In this document: positions 12,041 through 22,700 of the stretch, piece by piece
Layout: the number at the start of each line of letters is the position of its first letter
How positions within the stretch are numbered: the first letter of the stretch is position 1
NCBI GenBank assembly: GCA_027579435.1
Contig: JANBPK010001001.1
Span: forward strand, 1 to 30,908
Reading direction: 5' to 3'
Origin: Candolleomyces eurysporus
Taxonomy: Eukaryota; Basidiomycota; Agaricomycetes; Agaricales; Psathyrellaceae
DNA: 30,908 nucleotides
Made by a program: the position numbers and the translations under genes
Notes under the pieces: model-generated
What the model was told of the DNA's origin: nothing
Databases searched by the model: none
The model's input: the letters and a program-made list of their open reading frames with translations, nothing else

Positions 12041-13721
12041 CTAATGCCTTCCCTTGTCCCCTTCATCTCGACAACTTTCAACGTCTTTTTGGCCCCCCGT
12101 GTGACGGTCCCAAACACTACGAGGTTCTCCAACGCGATCACCAAGATCCTCATTGCGTGTATCCGAACTTGAATTCGAAGTGTTCGACTGAGCAAATAAG
12201 AGCTCAGACACAACGGTCTTGATTCGAAAGTCATGCACTGACTTCATATTCAACAAGATTCTGTTGGCGATGACAGGATACGCAACCATTCGGAGGCTGT
12301 GGTTACATAAGTTTCAGGATATGGAAACGGCAAGGAAACGCCCTGCGGCACTGACCCGGATATTATGTTATAGTTATCGGAGACCTGGATGTAGAGGTGG
12401 TTGGTGTCCAACAGTTTGTGAGGTTGCAAAAGGAAAGCTTACAGGTGTTCCTGGTGTACGGAATATCGCGTGGAGGATTCCGAGTACTGCCAGTCATACA
12501 GTCCGCGCAAGAATGATTAACTTGTCGAAGATTCAAAATACAAGCAGTGGGTGCTGACCCATAATGGCACCGTAGTAGACTCCAAGGTCTCGGCGAATAA
12601 CCTTGATCAAAGAGTTGTTCTGGTGGCGGTATCGTACATACATCGCTGCTGCAGCAAGGATTGTCATTACTAGGATGGGTGGTAAAGCGTCAACGAAGAG
12701 CAATAACTGCCGGAGACGTGAACTCACTGAGTTCTCTCGCCACAATGGTATAAGCGCTAATAGCCATCAAGTACTTCTTCTCGTTTTGCGCCATGCAGGG
12801 ACATAGCTGAGGCATGTCTGATTCAAACCCTGAATGAAGGTTCAAAAATTATTCAGTCTTGCGAATTTTGCAAAACCACTTCGTCCAACTAAGGTGATAG
12901 ATTACGCACACCTAAAACTGGCTGAATAGAGAGCCAGAATGACGAAGCTGGTGATCGCAAAGATCTTGACTCTCTGAGAACTGGGCGAATAAGAGGAGTA
13001 TCAATGCACACGTACAAAATACGCAGTTGCGAGAATCCAGAGATGTAGTAACTTCGATCCAATAAGCGCATAGAGGCATAGAAGAATAGATGCTGAAGAG
13101 ATATCTGTTAGCGCGTTCGACAGGTGACAAGTCCAAATATTTACCGGTGGCTGAATAGACGCGTATTCCAACCATGACTGTCTCAGTGTTATGTTATCAT
13201 CATTGGTTCCCCAGCTCGAACGAAGACGCACCCTGACCAGTTGTGTAGAGAATGTTGCACATCTGAGGACAGGGTTCGAGGTTTTACTTACGAAATTGAG
13301 ATATGGTGTCGCACTCACCCTGCTGGTAATGTGTGTCCCGGTTGGAAACCAAGCTAAGGCACAGCTAATGAGGGAGAGAACCGGAAAAGAATCCGATATC
13401 ACTGACGGAGTATATCGAACGGTATTTGAAGAGGAACAGAGTATCGAACTAAAAGGAATAGGATTGACCCTGTTCTCCACTTTTCCTTCCAGATGATCGA
13501 TACCTGCAGGGAAAAGAGTGAGCGTCGGGAGGAGATCGATCTAGGCATCCAACCGCACTTCCGACTCCAATGTCGAGACATGCTCCAGAATCTGCGAGTA
13601 GGACGGTGAGGTCGAAAAGAAACACCCCTGGTCTACACACCAACACGTACAAGTAATGTGACAGCGCAGACTGTATAGGCAAATTAGTATATGAACCTAG
13701 TGGAAGGTGTGGACTGACCAA
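12041..13721 (-). CDS. DUF6533-type membrane protein, copy B, multi-exon
   Basis: This is a second multi-pass membrane protein of the DUF6533 group, of unknown function. The core is built across an intron with a weak GTGCGG donor near 13578: ILEHVSTLESE joins VSIIWKEKWRTGSILFLL, starting near 13528 after a CTGCAG acceptor. Downstream pieces are VGIRVYSATG (about 13170), SASILLCLYALIGSK (about 13090), a membrane helix followed by RYRHQNNSLIKVIRRDLG (about 12640-12590), LHAIFRTPGTP (about 12470), and the tail NRILLNMKSVHDF (about 12265) running to a stop at 12041. The same ordered blocks occur in copy A at 744-2512, so the two are paralogues on opposite strands. Several joins are unclear and stops interrupt the frames at about 13400-13200 and 12420-12300, so it may be partly decayed. 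The upstream end is approximate. Confidence 0.5.
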
Positions 13722-14682
13722 AGACGTACTGCAACACCGGCTCGTTGGTTGTCAGTCCCGGAGTACGAGTGTAGTGACCGGCTTACATTGCTGCCAATCT
13801 CGTACCGTACCCACGAGAAATCGTCTTGGACGTCTCCACCGGGCATCTGAGCGTTGATCTGGTGTTCCAGAGGGTTATCCTGGGTCCCTGAGAGGGATGG
13901 CTCCTCATACTTAACTAGATTGTCGCAGCTTATCCATCACCGGCAGCTGAGTAGTCATTGCTAAGCGTTATCATATTCTCCGCCAAATTGGGTGAATAGA
14001 GCCTTTTCTAGTGGCCGAATGTCACGGAGAGCGTGTGTGCATGGGTGAGTCCCTTCAAATGATAGTTCAAAAGTATGTGGCGTTGGCTGTCCTGGTGGAG
14101 ACCGTCATGTGGCGGGCCCTAGCCGAATTGAGATAATCAGATCACGGTCGAGGAATCGCCGGTACCTACTGTGGAGAAAAACGCGACGTTGATCAGACAG
14201 AAGTGCCACCGAAATCATTTCGAAGGAGTTGATCGCCACGGATGTTGCATGAGTTCGTAGCGTAAGTCTTAGCTAGAGAGCAAGTGATGGCCTCGTGTAG
14301 AGATAGAGGCTAGTTTGAGTTACATGTTTTAAAAAGAGTTAGTTCAAAGCGGGGTTGGTTTAAAGCGCTGATTGGGACCGGGTTCCACAACTCGGTGTCG
14401 GCATATGAGATGTGAAAACCGGCCGTTCCTTATTGGATCTTGTGCCATCTACCTATCTATACGATATGATATGATACGTTTGCTCATCCTTGGATACGTG
14501 AGAACTAAATCCGAAAATCTGGAATCCCGAATTCGGTTTTTTGGCAGGGCAAAGGTCTCTCTACTTCACATAAAGTCTCAGCGCTCAATAGCAAATAGGA
14601 GGAGGACAAGGACACCTCTTCGCGCGATAACGGAGAGACATAATCCCTTCAAGTCTCTACGACGGCAACTATACACGCAACT
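13722..14682. other. intergenic, with one exon-like segment at 13787-13913 (-)
   Basis: On the minus strand a frame with NAQMPGGDVQDDFSWVRYEI ends at a good GTAAGC donor (13786). An acceptor-like GTTGCAG follows about 55 nt later. It could be an upstream exon of the DUF6533 copy B gene or an orphan. The rest shows only short frames. The plus-strand frame at 14372-14686 is Arg/Ser-rich and looks accidental. Confidence 0.3.
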
Positions 14683-15205
14683 TTAGATAGTTTCTTCTTG
14701 GCAGGTAGCACTCTGCACGGTCCAAACCACGCCAGACCAAGGCCCATCAAAGCTGGTACCGGCCCATCCGGTCGCAATTGCAATCACTTCAGCGGTGGTG
14801 AGTACATCGGCGGCAAGAGTCTGCTCGACAGTATAAAGGCCAGTAGCGTCAGGACCAGTGACAGTACTGTTTCCGCCCTGTTGGAAGGCATGTCAGCCAC
14901 TTCATTGATGGGGAAAACCGAACCTCAAACCCTAGTAATCGTGTTTGGAACATGAATGCCCAAGTTGTTCCCAAGAACTACGTACGAGAGTCAGTCAAAG
15001 GTATTTGAGACATATCAGTAGGCTTACTGTAATTCCATTCGCTGAACAACGGTTCGGTGAGGTCCGGAGTGCCAGAGGGACTGACAACGAAGGTGCATGC
15101 TGCAGGCGGAGCAAGATCGCGTTCCTCAAGGTTGACTGGGGAAGTGTTCGCCAAAGAGACGGAAGCCAAAGCAACAGCGAGGATCGAAGAAAGCTTGAGA
15201 ATCAT
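14683..15205 (-). CDS. small secreted protein, 139 residues, three exons
   Basis: I do not recognise a named family. The gene model is clean: exons 15205-15028, 14977-14931 and 14877-14683 total 420 nt, ending in TAA. Introns of 50 and 53 nt have GT-AG ends (GTAAGC..TAG and GTTTGA..CAG). The protein begins with a clear signal peptide, MILKLSSILAVALASVSLA. A short segment follows with NLEERDLAPP, which could include a processing site, and then a mature part with PSGTPDLTEPLF, TVTGPDATGLYTVEQTLAAD and WAGTSFDGPWSGVVW. It has two cysteines in the mature part (AACTF and SATC), which could pair. There is no transmembrane segment after the signal, so secretion is expected. A TATA box lies 71-78 nt upstream of the ATG. 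The intact frame and signals argue that it is functional; its role is unknown. Confidence 0.8.
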
Positions 15206-16401
15206 TCTTATACTAAGCTTGAAGTACTGAATCGGTGAGGAAAACTTGTTGGCTCAAGTAGGCAGAGCCTGTAGGCTTTTATAGGTTTGAAAGAAGTCCC
15301 TACCTAGTCTGGCCTATAACGGTGAGTTCAAATTTGGCAGAGACACCAGCGCGCGCTAAAAGGGGCATGCTAAGGCGCCTTCGGAGACGGACAAGACTGG
15401 CCGTATCATCTCATTGAATGGTTCTCGTGTTTCCTTTACTTACGTCTTTCGACAGCCTTTCGAGAAAGCACCAGCGCCGCATGGCTGATGGTGAACACTC
15501 GAAGCTAGCCTCTTCTGTCACAAGGTTTATGTTCGTAGTGACCATAATACGGTTGTGAATGCCCGCTTGAGCACGATAGATGTATAATCGATTTATTATA
15601 TACATCAATATATCTCTGAAACGAAAATCTTCGTAGTAAGCCTTACCGTGGGCAGTTCCCGCACCTTGTTAGACCCCAATACACGAGAAAGTAGTGCGGG
15701 GCCCAACAAAATTACTGACGTCGGTCAACAACACCAGTGGCTGTACTCCGAGACTAAGCTGGATCCTGAGACTCAGAGACACAGAGCTTGACAACCGCTT
15801 GCAGAAACTCTATAGGATATCGACGATGGAACGCGCTTCTCATTCAGCAGAATTTATGTCGATGGTTCGTGCTTGTTCAATAGAATACCAAACTGAGTAA
15901 GGGCTGGAGGTGGAGGCTACCGCGGGCGAGGCGCCGCCCCGACTCTTCTCTTCGAGTACCGGGTACATAAACAAAGTCAGAGTACAGTTGAAGCGCTTTA
16001 CGTTCAACTTGCAAAACATCTCCTGATTATTTGAGTTCGCAATGGAGTGTCTGGTCACACGAGGCCCAGAGATCATGAAGGATCGGTGATATCTTTCACG
16101 ATATCACTAAGCTAATCAAACGGCGTCCCGCTCCCGTCAGGTTCGTTCAAATGAAGGCCCAGATATCGGCCATGTCCACCCACGATGCGGCAGATGCACT
16201 CGTAAAGGCATGACTGTGACGTCAAAGTAAAGAGTTCGACCAAAGTGCGTAAAGTTGTGCCCTAACCGTAGATATGCAAATAGTTTGAATTTCCACAAAA
16301 GTCTGAGTTACTTCTCTTCGTCATCGAATGAGCAAGCCAACATGCGTAGCGCTAATTGAGAATACAGGATAATGCATACCCCAGCATCGAGTTTAGAGAG
16401 A
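15206..16401. other. intergenic, promoter region of the secreted-protein gene
   Basis: Apart from the TATA box at 15276-15283 I see no gene. Short frames on both strands (for example 15411-15608 minus and 15694-15900 plus) match nothing. The right end holds the 3' flank of the DUF4246 gene. Confidence 0.5.
15276..15283 (-). promoter_or_regulatory. TATA box of the secreted-protein gene
   Basis: TATAAAAG on the minus strand lies 71-78 nt upstream of the ATG at 15205, a normal distance in fungi. Confidence 0.6.
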
Positions 16402-18330
16402 TCAGTGTTCACAAAGTGAAATCTCGCCAGCTGCAAAGTTCTCCTGATGCTTCAACAAAAACTTCTTCCTCTCTTCCATCAATCTCTCTCGATACTCCTT
16501 CGCCTTGTCCATGCCAATCGGGAAATCGTCCACACCGTCGAACACGATCTTTTGAAGCTCGAGAGGAAGCTTGTAAACACCTCCAGCTTGGGAATCAGGA
16601 AGGTTCGGTCTCGCTGAGGACGATTGAGACGTTTTCATCGCTTCATCCGCCCACCAGTCCTGTCTCTGGCATGGAACGTCGGCAGTGCTGATAATCCTGG
16701 AATTCGGATCCACCAAAAACAACGCAACTATCTTCCTATGCCCTGGTTTAGTCGGGTCGGCGAGTTTGAATGGCTGGACTTGGTGCTGGAGGATGTTTGG
16801 GAAGGTGATAAGACGACCTTCGCAAGTCTCGACGGATCCGACGTCTTGGATTGTATCGCCGTGCTGACGGAGGCCGAATACCTCAGAGAGCCATTCGTGG
16901 GAGCCTTGCTCGTAGGAGACCTCCATGAAGGACTCTTCGTTGGCTTGGTGGCGGAAGGCGAGGGAGGAATTGGTAATGTTTTCGGAAGAGTAGTAGTATA
17001 TTGCCGTAGCGCAGATAGCTTCATTCTGTAGGTGTACCATTTCAGAATACCATTCGAAATACGATTTGAGAGAAAAAACTCACCAATTTGCCCTCAACGT
17101 GCCACGTCCCACCTCCATACTCAGGCTTCTCTGGCGTCAGCTCGATATTGGCCAACTTGACAATGACTTGCAGCGGTAGATCTCCATACTTCTCCTTCAA
17201 GTTGGTCGGCGACTCGCGTTTGAGAACTTCCGAATCGAATCTTTGAGGTTCAGGCTGTTCAGGCACCCTCGTACCCTCAATAAACACGCACGTGTCATAC
17301 CAAACCCGCAAAGGCGTGTTGAACAAATCGTCAGACGGTACGAGGGTCAAGTTCCAAAGGGGTATCGACGCCTGAATGAGATCTTCCATGAGCCCATACA
17401 GCTCTTTATGGTGCTGCGGATGGAGGTTGTTGATATACGTGAGTATCTTCGGCTTGTCCCCAGAGATATCCACCTCGCAGGGGAGCCACTGGAATTTGGC
17501 GCTCCACAGATCCTCGTCGTCGACACTCAAATTTGGTACCTTCGTTTTTGGATCAGGTAAGACTTNCCCCTTCCCCGCACCTCTTGACGCAATCTTCCAG
17601 AGTGGTTATGGGAGCGCCGATGGATAGAATCTTGGATGTGCCGTAGATCAACGGAAAGAGGCTGGGATGGACGAGGTCGAGGACTTTGCCGTCAGAGCCT
17701 GGGTGCCAGTCTTTCTGGGACGCCGGAATGTCTTCGAGTACCTGTACGGCTTTCTGCAGGGCGAGCTTAGTTTCCTCAGAGACGGCGGTATCGGACTTGT
17801 ACACGTCTCCATTGTAAACGCGAATAGCACCGTTGGGTGAGTTAGGGTGCTCCTTCGCGCGAAATTGGAGTTCCTCGATGCAGTAGGTGAACATGGGTTC
17901 GGATATTTGGGTTGAGGGGGAGGAGTCGGGGAGGTTCACGGATTCTTGCTTCCATTTGGCGATGATAGTTTCGTCGAATACCTGTAAACACCTCGTTAAA
18001 AGGGTCACAGCAACCCCGAATGTATACAGAACCATCATTACCTTCGTCGTCCAATCAGGTTTATCCGTAACCTTGTTTATGAAATGCAGCATCGTTCGCT
18101 CGCGAAGAGTTATCGGTTGGAATCTGTGTGTCAAAGATCGCCGTTCGTCAGCTCCACATCCTTCGGCCTAGGACCATGAACTCTACTCACAACTCGCACT
18201 CGTACCCACTTTGTACGAGCGCGTTGGGGAACGGCTCTCCTCTGTACTCTGCATCTCGTGGGTAAGGAGCCCAGTTGAGCCGATTCCCATGTCCAGGTTT
18301 TGCAACGACTGTGGTAGGGGCGACGGGCAT
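16402..18330 (-). CDS. DUF4246 family protein, 580 residues, four exons
   Basis: This is a fungal DUF4246 protein; the biochemical role of the family is not established. Exons are 18330-18191, 18123-18042, 17981-17084 and 17025-16402, with introns of 67, 60 and 58 nt. The 60-nt intron has no stop and stays in frame, so it can be mistaken for coding. Family hallmarks in order are PGHGNRLNWAPYPRDAEYRG at the N-terminus, INKVTDKPDW, KDWHPGSDGKVLDLVHPSLF, KFQWLPCEVD, TYINNLHPQHH, LQVIVKLANIELTPEKPEY, then WHVEGKL joined by splicing to NEAICATAIYYYSSENIT, GRLITFPNILQHQVQPF, and KPGHRKIVALFLVDP. The N at 17566, next to a run of four Gs on the coding strand, is an extra base: ignoring it makes the exons sum to 1743 nt and restores CGEG followed by VLPDP. 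ATG 18330 is the first in frame after an upstream stop. The gene looks intact. Confidence 0.92.
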
Positions 18331-18904
18331 CACGATACTGGCGGGGGAAATTCAAGTCTGAGCTGAAGTGTGGGACAGGGAATTTTCCAGTAGGTGTGGG
18401 TGTTGATTCTAAGGTTTTACGCGCTGCTAGAGCAGTTTTATGTCAAAACCCACGTTGCTGCTGCGTTCAGGGAGCTGTCATCTTGGATGATGGGAGTCAG
18501 GAGGGCTGGGCGAGACGCGACTGAAACATGCCTGATGGGATGAATCAAATTGACGCGCCCATTGATGCGACGGCTGTCCGACGTCGGGTGTCGGTGTACA
18601 ATTTCGGAGTCATCGCCGGCCTCATTTCGGCTTGGCGAATTGACTCATTCGCACTTCTCAGGTACTCGTCCTTCTTCTCATACGGCATTCAATCGACAGC
18701 NAAAAAAGTCCATGCAAAGCATGCAATACAACGAATGTAACGAATAGAGTTGAGAAGGGACCTCCCAGAGCATTCCATCGGCCCTACCCCCTGAGACCAG
18801 GTGTACAGGGCAACGATACTGTCAAATTACCACNAAAAAATGAGTGGCGAAAGGGAATAAGAAAAAAGATGCGTCAAGCATCGGCGTCAGATGAATTAGA
18901 TCAT
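18331..18904. other. intergenic, 5' flank of the DUF4246 gene
   Basis: No gene is recognised. It contains the expected promoter of the DUF4246 gene (no TATA box found) and two Ns beside A-runs (18702 and 18834). The plus-strand frames at 18528-18747 overlap in two registers and look accidental. Confidence 0.5.
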
Positions 18905-19452
18905 TCAGCCCTTCCAAACAGCACTGGAACCGTGAATGAAGTGAGGCCGCTGTAGATGTTGGCGGCCAAGTTGGGGTCTAGATAAGTAGAGATCAGTGGT
19001 GAGAAATTAAGGAAAAGGAAATGAGCATAGACACACCGTTTGGCTAGGAAGCGAGACTTTCGATGGGTTTCCGGTACCACTGCCCGTGATCTTGACCTAG
19101 GTGCACGAGAGGACGAGAGGAAGATCTTTGGTACGCCTGTGCCGAGGTGCAAAGCTAGATTCTCGATGCGGACAAGGTACTGTTGAAAACTTACCAGTCA
19201 GCACAAGTCCCCCATAAACAAAAGCGAGGAAAGAAATCCATGAAGCGTACCCCTCCAGGCGGAGGATTCCCCGGTACGGTAGTCATGAACTCAGATACGA
19301 GCTGAACGAAATCGGATTCAAGTTGAAACTTTTCACCGGGAGAATGACAATCTAAAAGATGAAAGTGTGCGGAGGCGCTCTTTGCGACAAAGACGCAAGT
19401 CAAGAGGGAGGCGGCGGCGAACTTGATGGTGATTGGGCGAATAGAGATTCTC
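18905..19452 (-). pseudogene. broken AA9 lytic polysaccharide monooxygenase gene
   Basis: AA9 enzymes are secreted copper monooxygenases that cleave cellulose. The C-terminal third is recognisable from about 19179: YLVRIENLALHLG, then IFLS, then VKITGSGTGNPSKVSLP, and after a 59-nt intron (19036-18978) DPNLAANIYSGLTSFTVP, with AVWKG-stop in another frame ending at 18905. Damage is plain. A tandem 8-bp duplication at 19105-19120 shifts the frame, a TAG (19099-19097) stands where Gln is usual, bases are missing before the intron (about 19040), and about 4 bases are missing between TVP and AVWKG. Upstream, a signal-peptide-like frame (about 19440-19365, ending KSASAHFHLL) has no ATG and may be the old N-terminus with its mature His. 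The central copper-binding region is missing or unrecognisable. The Copia 5' LTR begins about 65 bp upstream of this segment. Confidence 0.7.
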
Positions 19453-19515
19453 CTAATAAAAGTGCGGTAAAAGAAGGATGGATAATGGGAAAAGAGCTCA
19501 AGGAAGGATGGGATG

Positions 19516-19684
19516 TGTTGTAAGTGCTTCGGATCACGAGCACTATTTACCTTTATTTGTACACCACTCGTCTTCTATTTCGTAGGGTATACATTCTGCA
19601 GTAGGGTATGATATATATCGATACGGACTTGGACTCAATCATTCATTCCTTTTCACCCCCTCCTCGTCGTTACTCATAACAACA
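19516..19684 (+). repeat. Copia 5' LTR
   Basis: This 169-bp LTR starts TGTTG and ends CAACA. It contains a TATA-like GATATATATCG at 19610-19620 that probably belongs to the element's promoter. Two short GTAGGGTAT copies (19582-19590 and 19601-19609) flank CATTCTGCA. It matches 23916-24085 except for three substitutions and one indel. Confidence 0.95.
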
Positions 19685-19685
19685 A

Positions 19686-19699
19686 GTTATGAGCCCCGG
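19686..19699 (+). other. Copia primer-binding site (initiator tRNA-Met anticodon arm)
   Basis: GTTATGAGCCCCGG starts one base after the 5' LTR. The first 11 bases are complementary to the conserved CUCAUAA anticodon loop and adjoining stem of eukaryotic initiator tRNA-Met. This is the internal (half-tRNA) priming known for Drosophila copia, not priming by the tRNA 3' end. The match is by eye to the conserved loop; this fungus's own tRNA is not in the window. Confidence 0.75.
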
Positions 19700-19795
19700 C
19701 TGTAACTGAATACCTCAGAAAGTAAAAGGCTTCGATCTCATCTCTCTCATCACCCTCCTATCTGTGATCGTGATCAATCAAANCTTATCGAAGAA

Positions 19796-22700
19796 ATGGC
19801 NGACTCATTNATGGGTGGAGGCTATCGAATTGAGCTCCTCAAGGGTACCAACTGGATGCCGTGGAAACGAAGAATGACGGCGATCCTACGAGACCAGAAC
19901 TTGGAGGAATACATCAATCCGGAAAGTAAAAAACCGGAACCAGCAGATAAGAATTCTCTGACAACAGAAGAAAGGAAAAAGATAGAGACATGGATACAAG
20001 GAGATGCGAAAGCCCGAACAAGGATAGAACTTGCGATTGGCGATAGCGAAATGATACACATCAGTGGCGCCACTACTGCGGGTCAAATGTGGAAACAATT
20101 GACTCAAGTGAAGGAATCGAAGGGACGCTTGGGGATCTTGGCTACTAGACGTGCCTTGTATCGTGCTAAGGCCGAGGAAGGATGCGACATGGTGGAGCAC
20201 ATCTCAAACATGCGTAGGCTCCAGGAGGAATTGCATATGATGGAAAGTCTCGTCTCTGATGAGGACTTTGTCATGTTGCTTATCACCTCTTTACCGGAAT
20301 CCTGGGACAACTACACATCGTCATTCCTTGGTGCAAGCGGAAATCAACCAACACTCTCATCACACNAATTCATCGCAAATCTGATCGAGGAGGATAAACG
20401 AAGGAAAGGGTGGAATGATAATGCGGGAACTGCGATGCAGGCTGGGAAGAAGAAGGGACAGNCAAAGAAGGCTAGTGGAAGTGGTAGTGCAAAGGAGTGC
20501 TATAATTGTCACAAGAAAGGACATGTGAAGGCAGATTGTTGGAATAAGGGTGGAGGAAAGGAAGGGGAGGGACCAAAGGGACGAAATAAAACCCAACAGG
20601 CTAGCGAGGTCAACACGTCGTTGAATGATGTGGCGTACATGGTAGACGCTACGTTTAGCGCGCGCGACTCGTCAAAGCTGGACTGGTTCGCCGACTCCTG
20701 TACCACCTCACATATCTGTACAGTACGAGAAGCATTCACAACCTACANCCCACTCAAGAACGCAACTGTCTCAGGCATAGGACCAAACCCAGCAGTCACC
20801 NGTGGTCGTGGTACAGTCACTGTAAATTTTGCAGTTGACGGGAAAACCATGCAACACACGTTACAAAACGTACTCCATGTGCCAGAAGCGCCAAATTGCT
20901 TACTCTCAATCCCTCGTCTAGATGAAAGCGGTGGATGGGCAGAAATGAAGGGTGGAAAGTGTACGTTGAGGGATAAGACAAATAGGACCATTGGGTATGG
21001 GTGGAAGGTNAACCGGATGTATAAGCTGGAGGCACGAGCCAACCTTCAAGACGAACGCGCGCAGTACGCAAAGCCCAAGTACCTCAGCTGGGAGCAATGG
21101 CACCGGCGATTCGGTCACTTGTCAATCTCATCGATCAAGACACTGAACCAACAAGGACTAGTCGACGGATTACACATCGATGAATCGTCGATTCCCCCAC
21201 TTTCTTGCGAATCCTGTATTCAAGCAAAGCAAACCCACAAGAAGTTCCCTCAGGAGGCTGAACATCGAGCAAAAGTTCCAGGTGAACGGTTTATGGCGGA
21301 CGTCTGGGGACCAGCCAAGGTCACATCAGTTGGGAGATTCAAGTATTACATCTCATTCACAGACGACAACACTCGATACGTAACCGTACTATTCTTGGGG
21401 GACAAATCAGATGCATACAGTCGAATCAAGGGTCACATTGCGATACTGAAGAATCAGGGCAGGAAACCACGTTATATGAGATTCGATAATGGAGGCGAAC
21501 TCATTAACAAGGAATTGGAGGATATGGCAAGGCAGGAAGGAATTGAAATCGAACCGACTGCACCGTATTCACCTTCACAGAATGGCGTGGCCGAACAATT
21601 CAATCGGACACTCTTGGAACTAGCCCAAGCAATGCTAATCGAAAAAGGCTTACCAACGTTTCTCTGGGATGAAGCTGTTCGACATGCGGCGTATCTGCGA
21701 AATAGGGCACCAACTCGCGCTTTGGATGGGATGACACCTCACGAGGCATGGACAGGGAGGAAACCAGGTGTGGGACATCTTAGGGAGTTTGGATGTGATG
21801 TTTGGGTACTCGACGAGTCCAAAGGAAGATCAAAATTAGCGCCAAAATCGCACAAGATGATCTTTGTAGGATTTATGGACGGATCGAAGTCAATCCGATA
21901 TTACGATCCAAGAACACGCAGGGTGAAAGTCTCAAGAAANGTAGCGTTCAATGAGAATGACGAGCTGGAGGAATTGGAGATTGTGGAAATTATGGGTTCT
22001 CGGTCTGAGGGGGAGCATANGGAAAATTCAGACTCGAAAACCACTCCAGAACCAGAATCAGAAACACCACCAATTCAACCTNATCCTGAACCAGTCGAAA
22101 ATGTCAACGAATCTCNAACTTTACGTACCAGAACGACTACACTTGACTACAAGAAAATCGGTAACCCACAAGCGAGAACTCCAGGTCAAAGACACNTCGA
22201 CAACCCACCTGACATCACCAGACCAACAGAATCATCAAAGGCCAAGCAGAGAACGACCGAACAAACAAGCGTTGCTTTCGAAGAAGTTGTGGAAGGAATC
22301 CTAGAGGNAAAGGCATTCATATCAGATGGAAACCAATCAGAACTTCCACNGACTTATGAAGAGGCAATGGCAAGTAACGAAGCACCAGAATGGAAGAAAG
22401 CGATGGATAACGAGATTAGAAACGTGCTGAAGATGGAGACGTGGGAGCTGGGAGAATTACCAGATGATAGGGAAGCAATGGGATGTAGATGGGTCTTTGC
22501 GAAGAAGAAGGGAGAACAGGGAATCAAGCACAAAGGAAGGATCGTNGCCCAAGGATGCTCGCAACAACCAGGGATGGACTACTCAATAACCGGAACATAT
22601 TCCCCAGTATTTCGATTTGAAACGTTTCGCGGTATCTTGGCGAAGACAGCAATCGAAAATTGGAAACTACGTCAATTCGACATCGTAGGAGCCTATCTAC

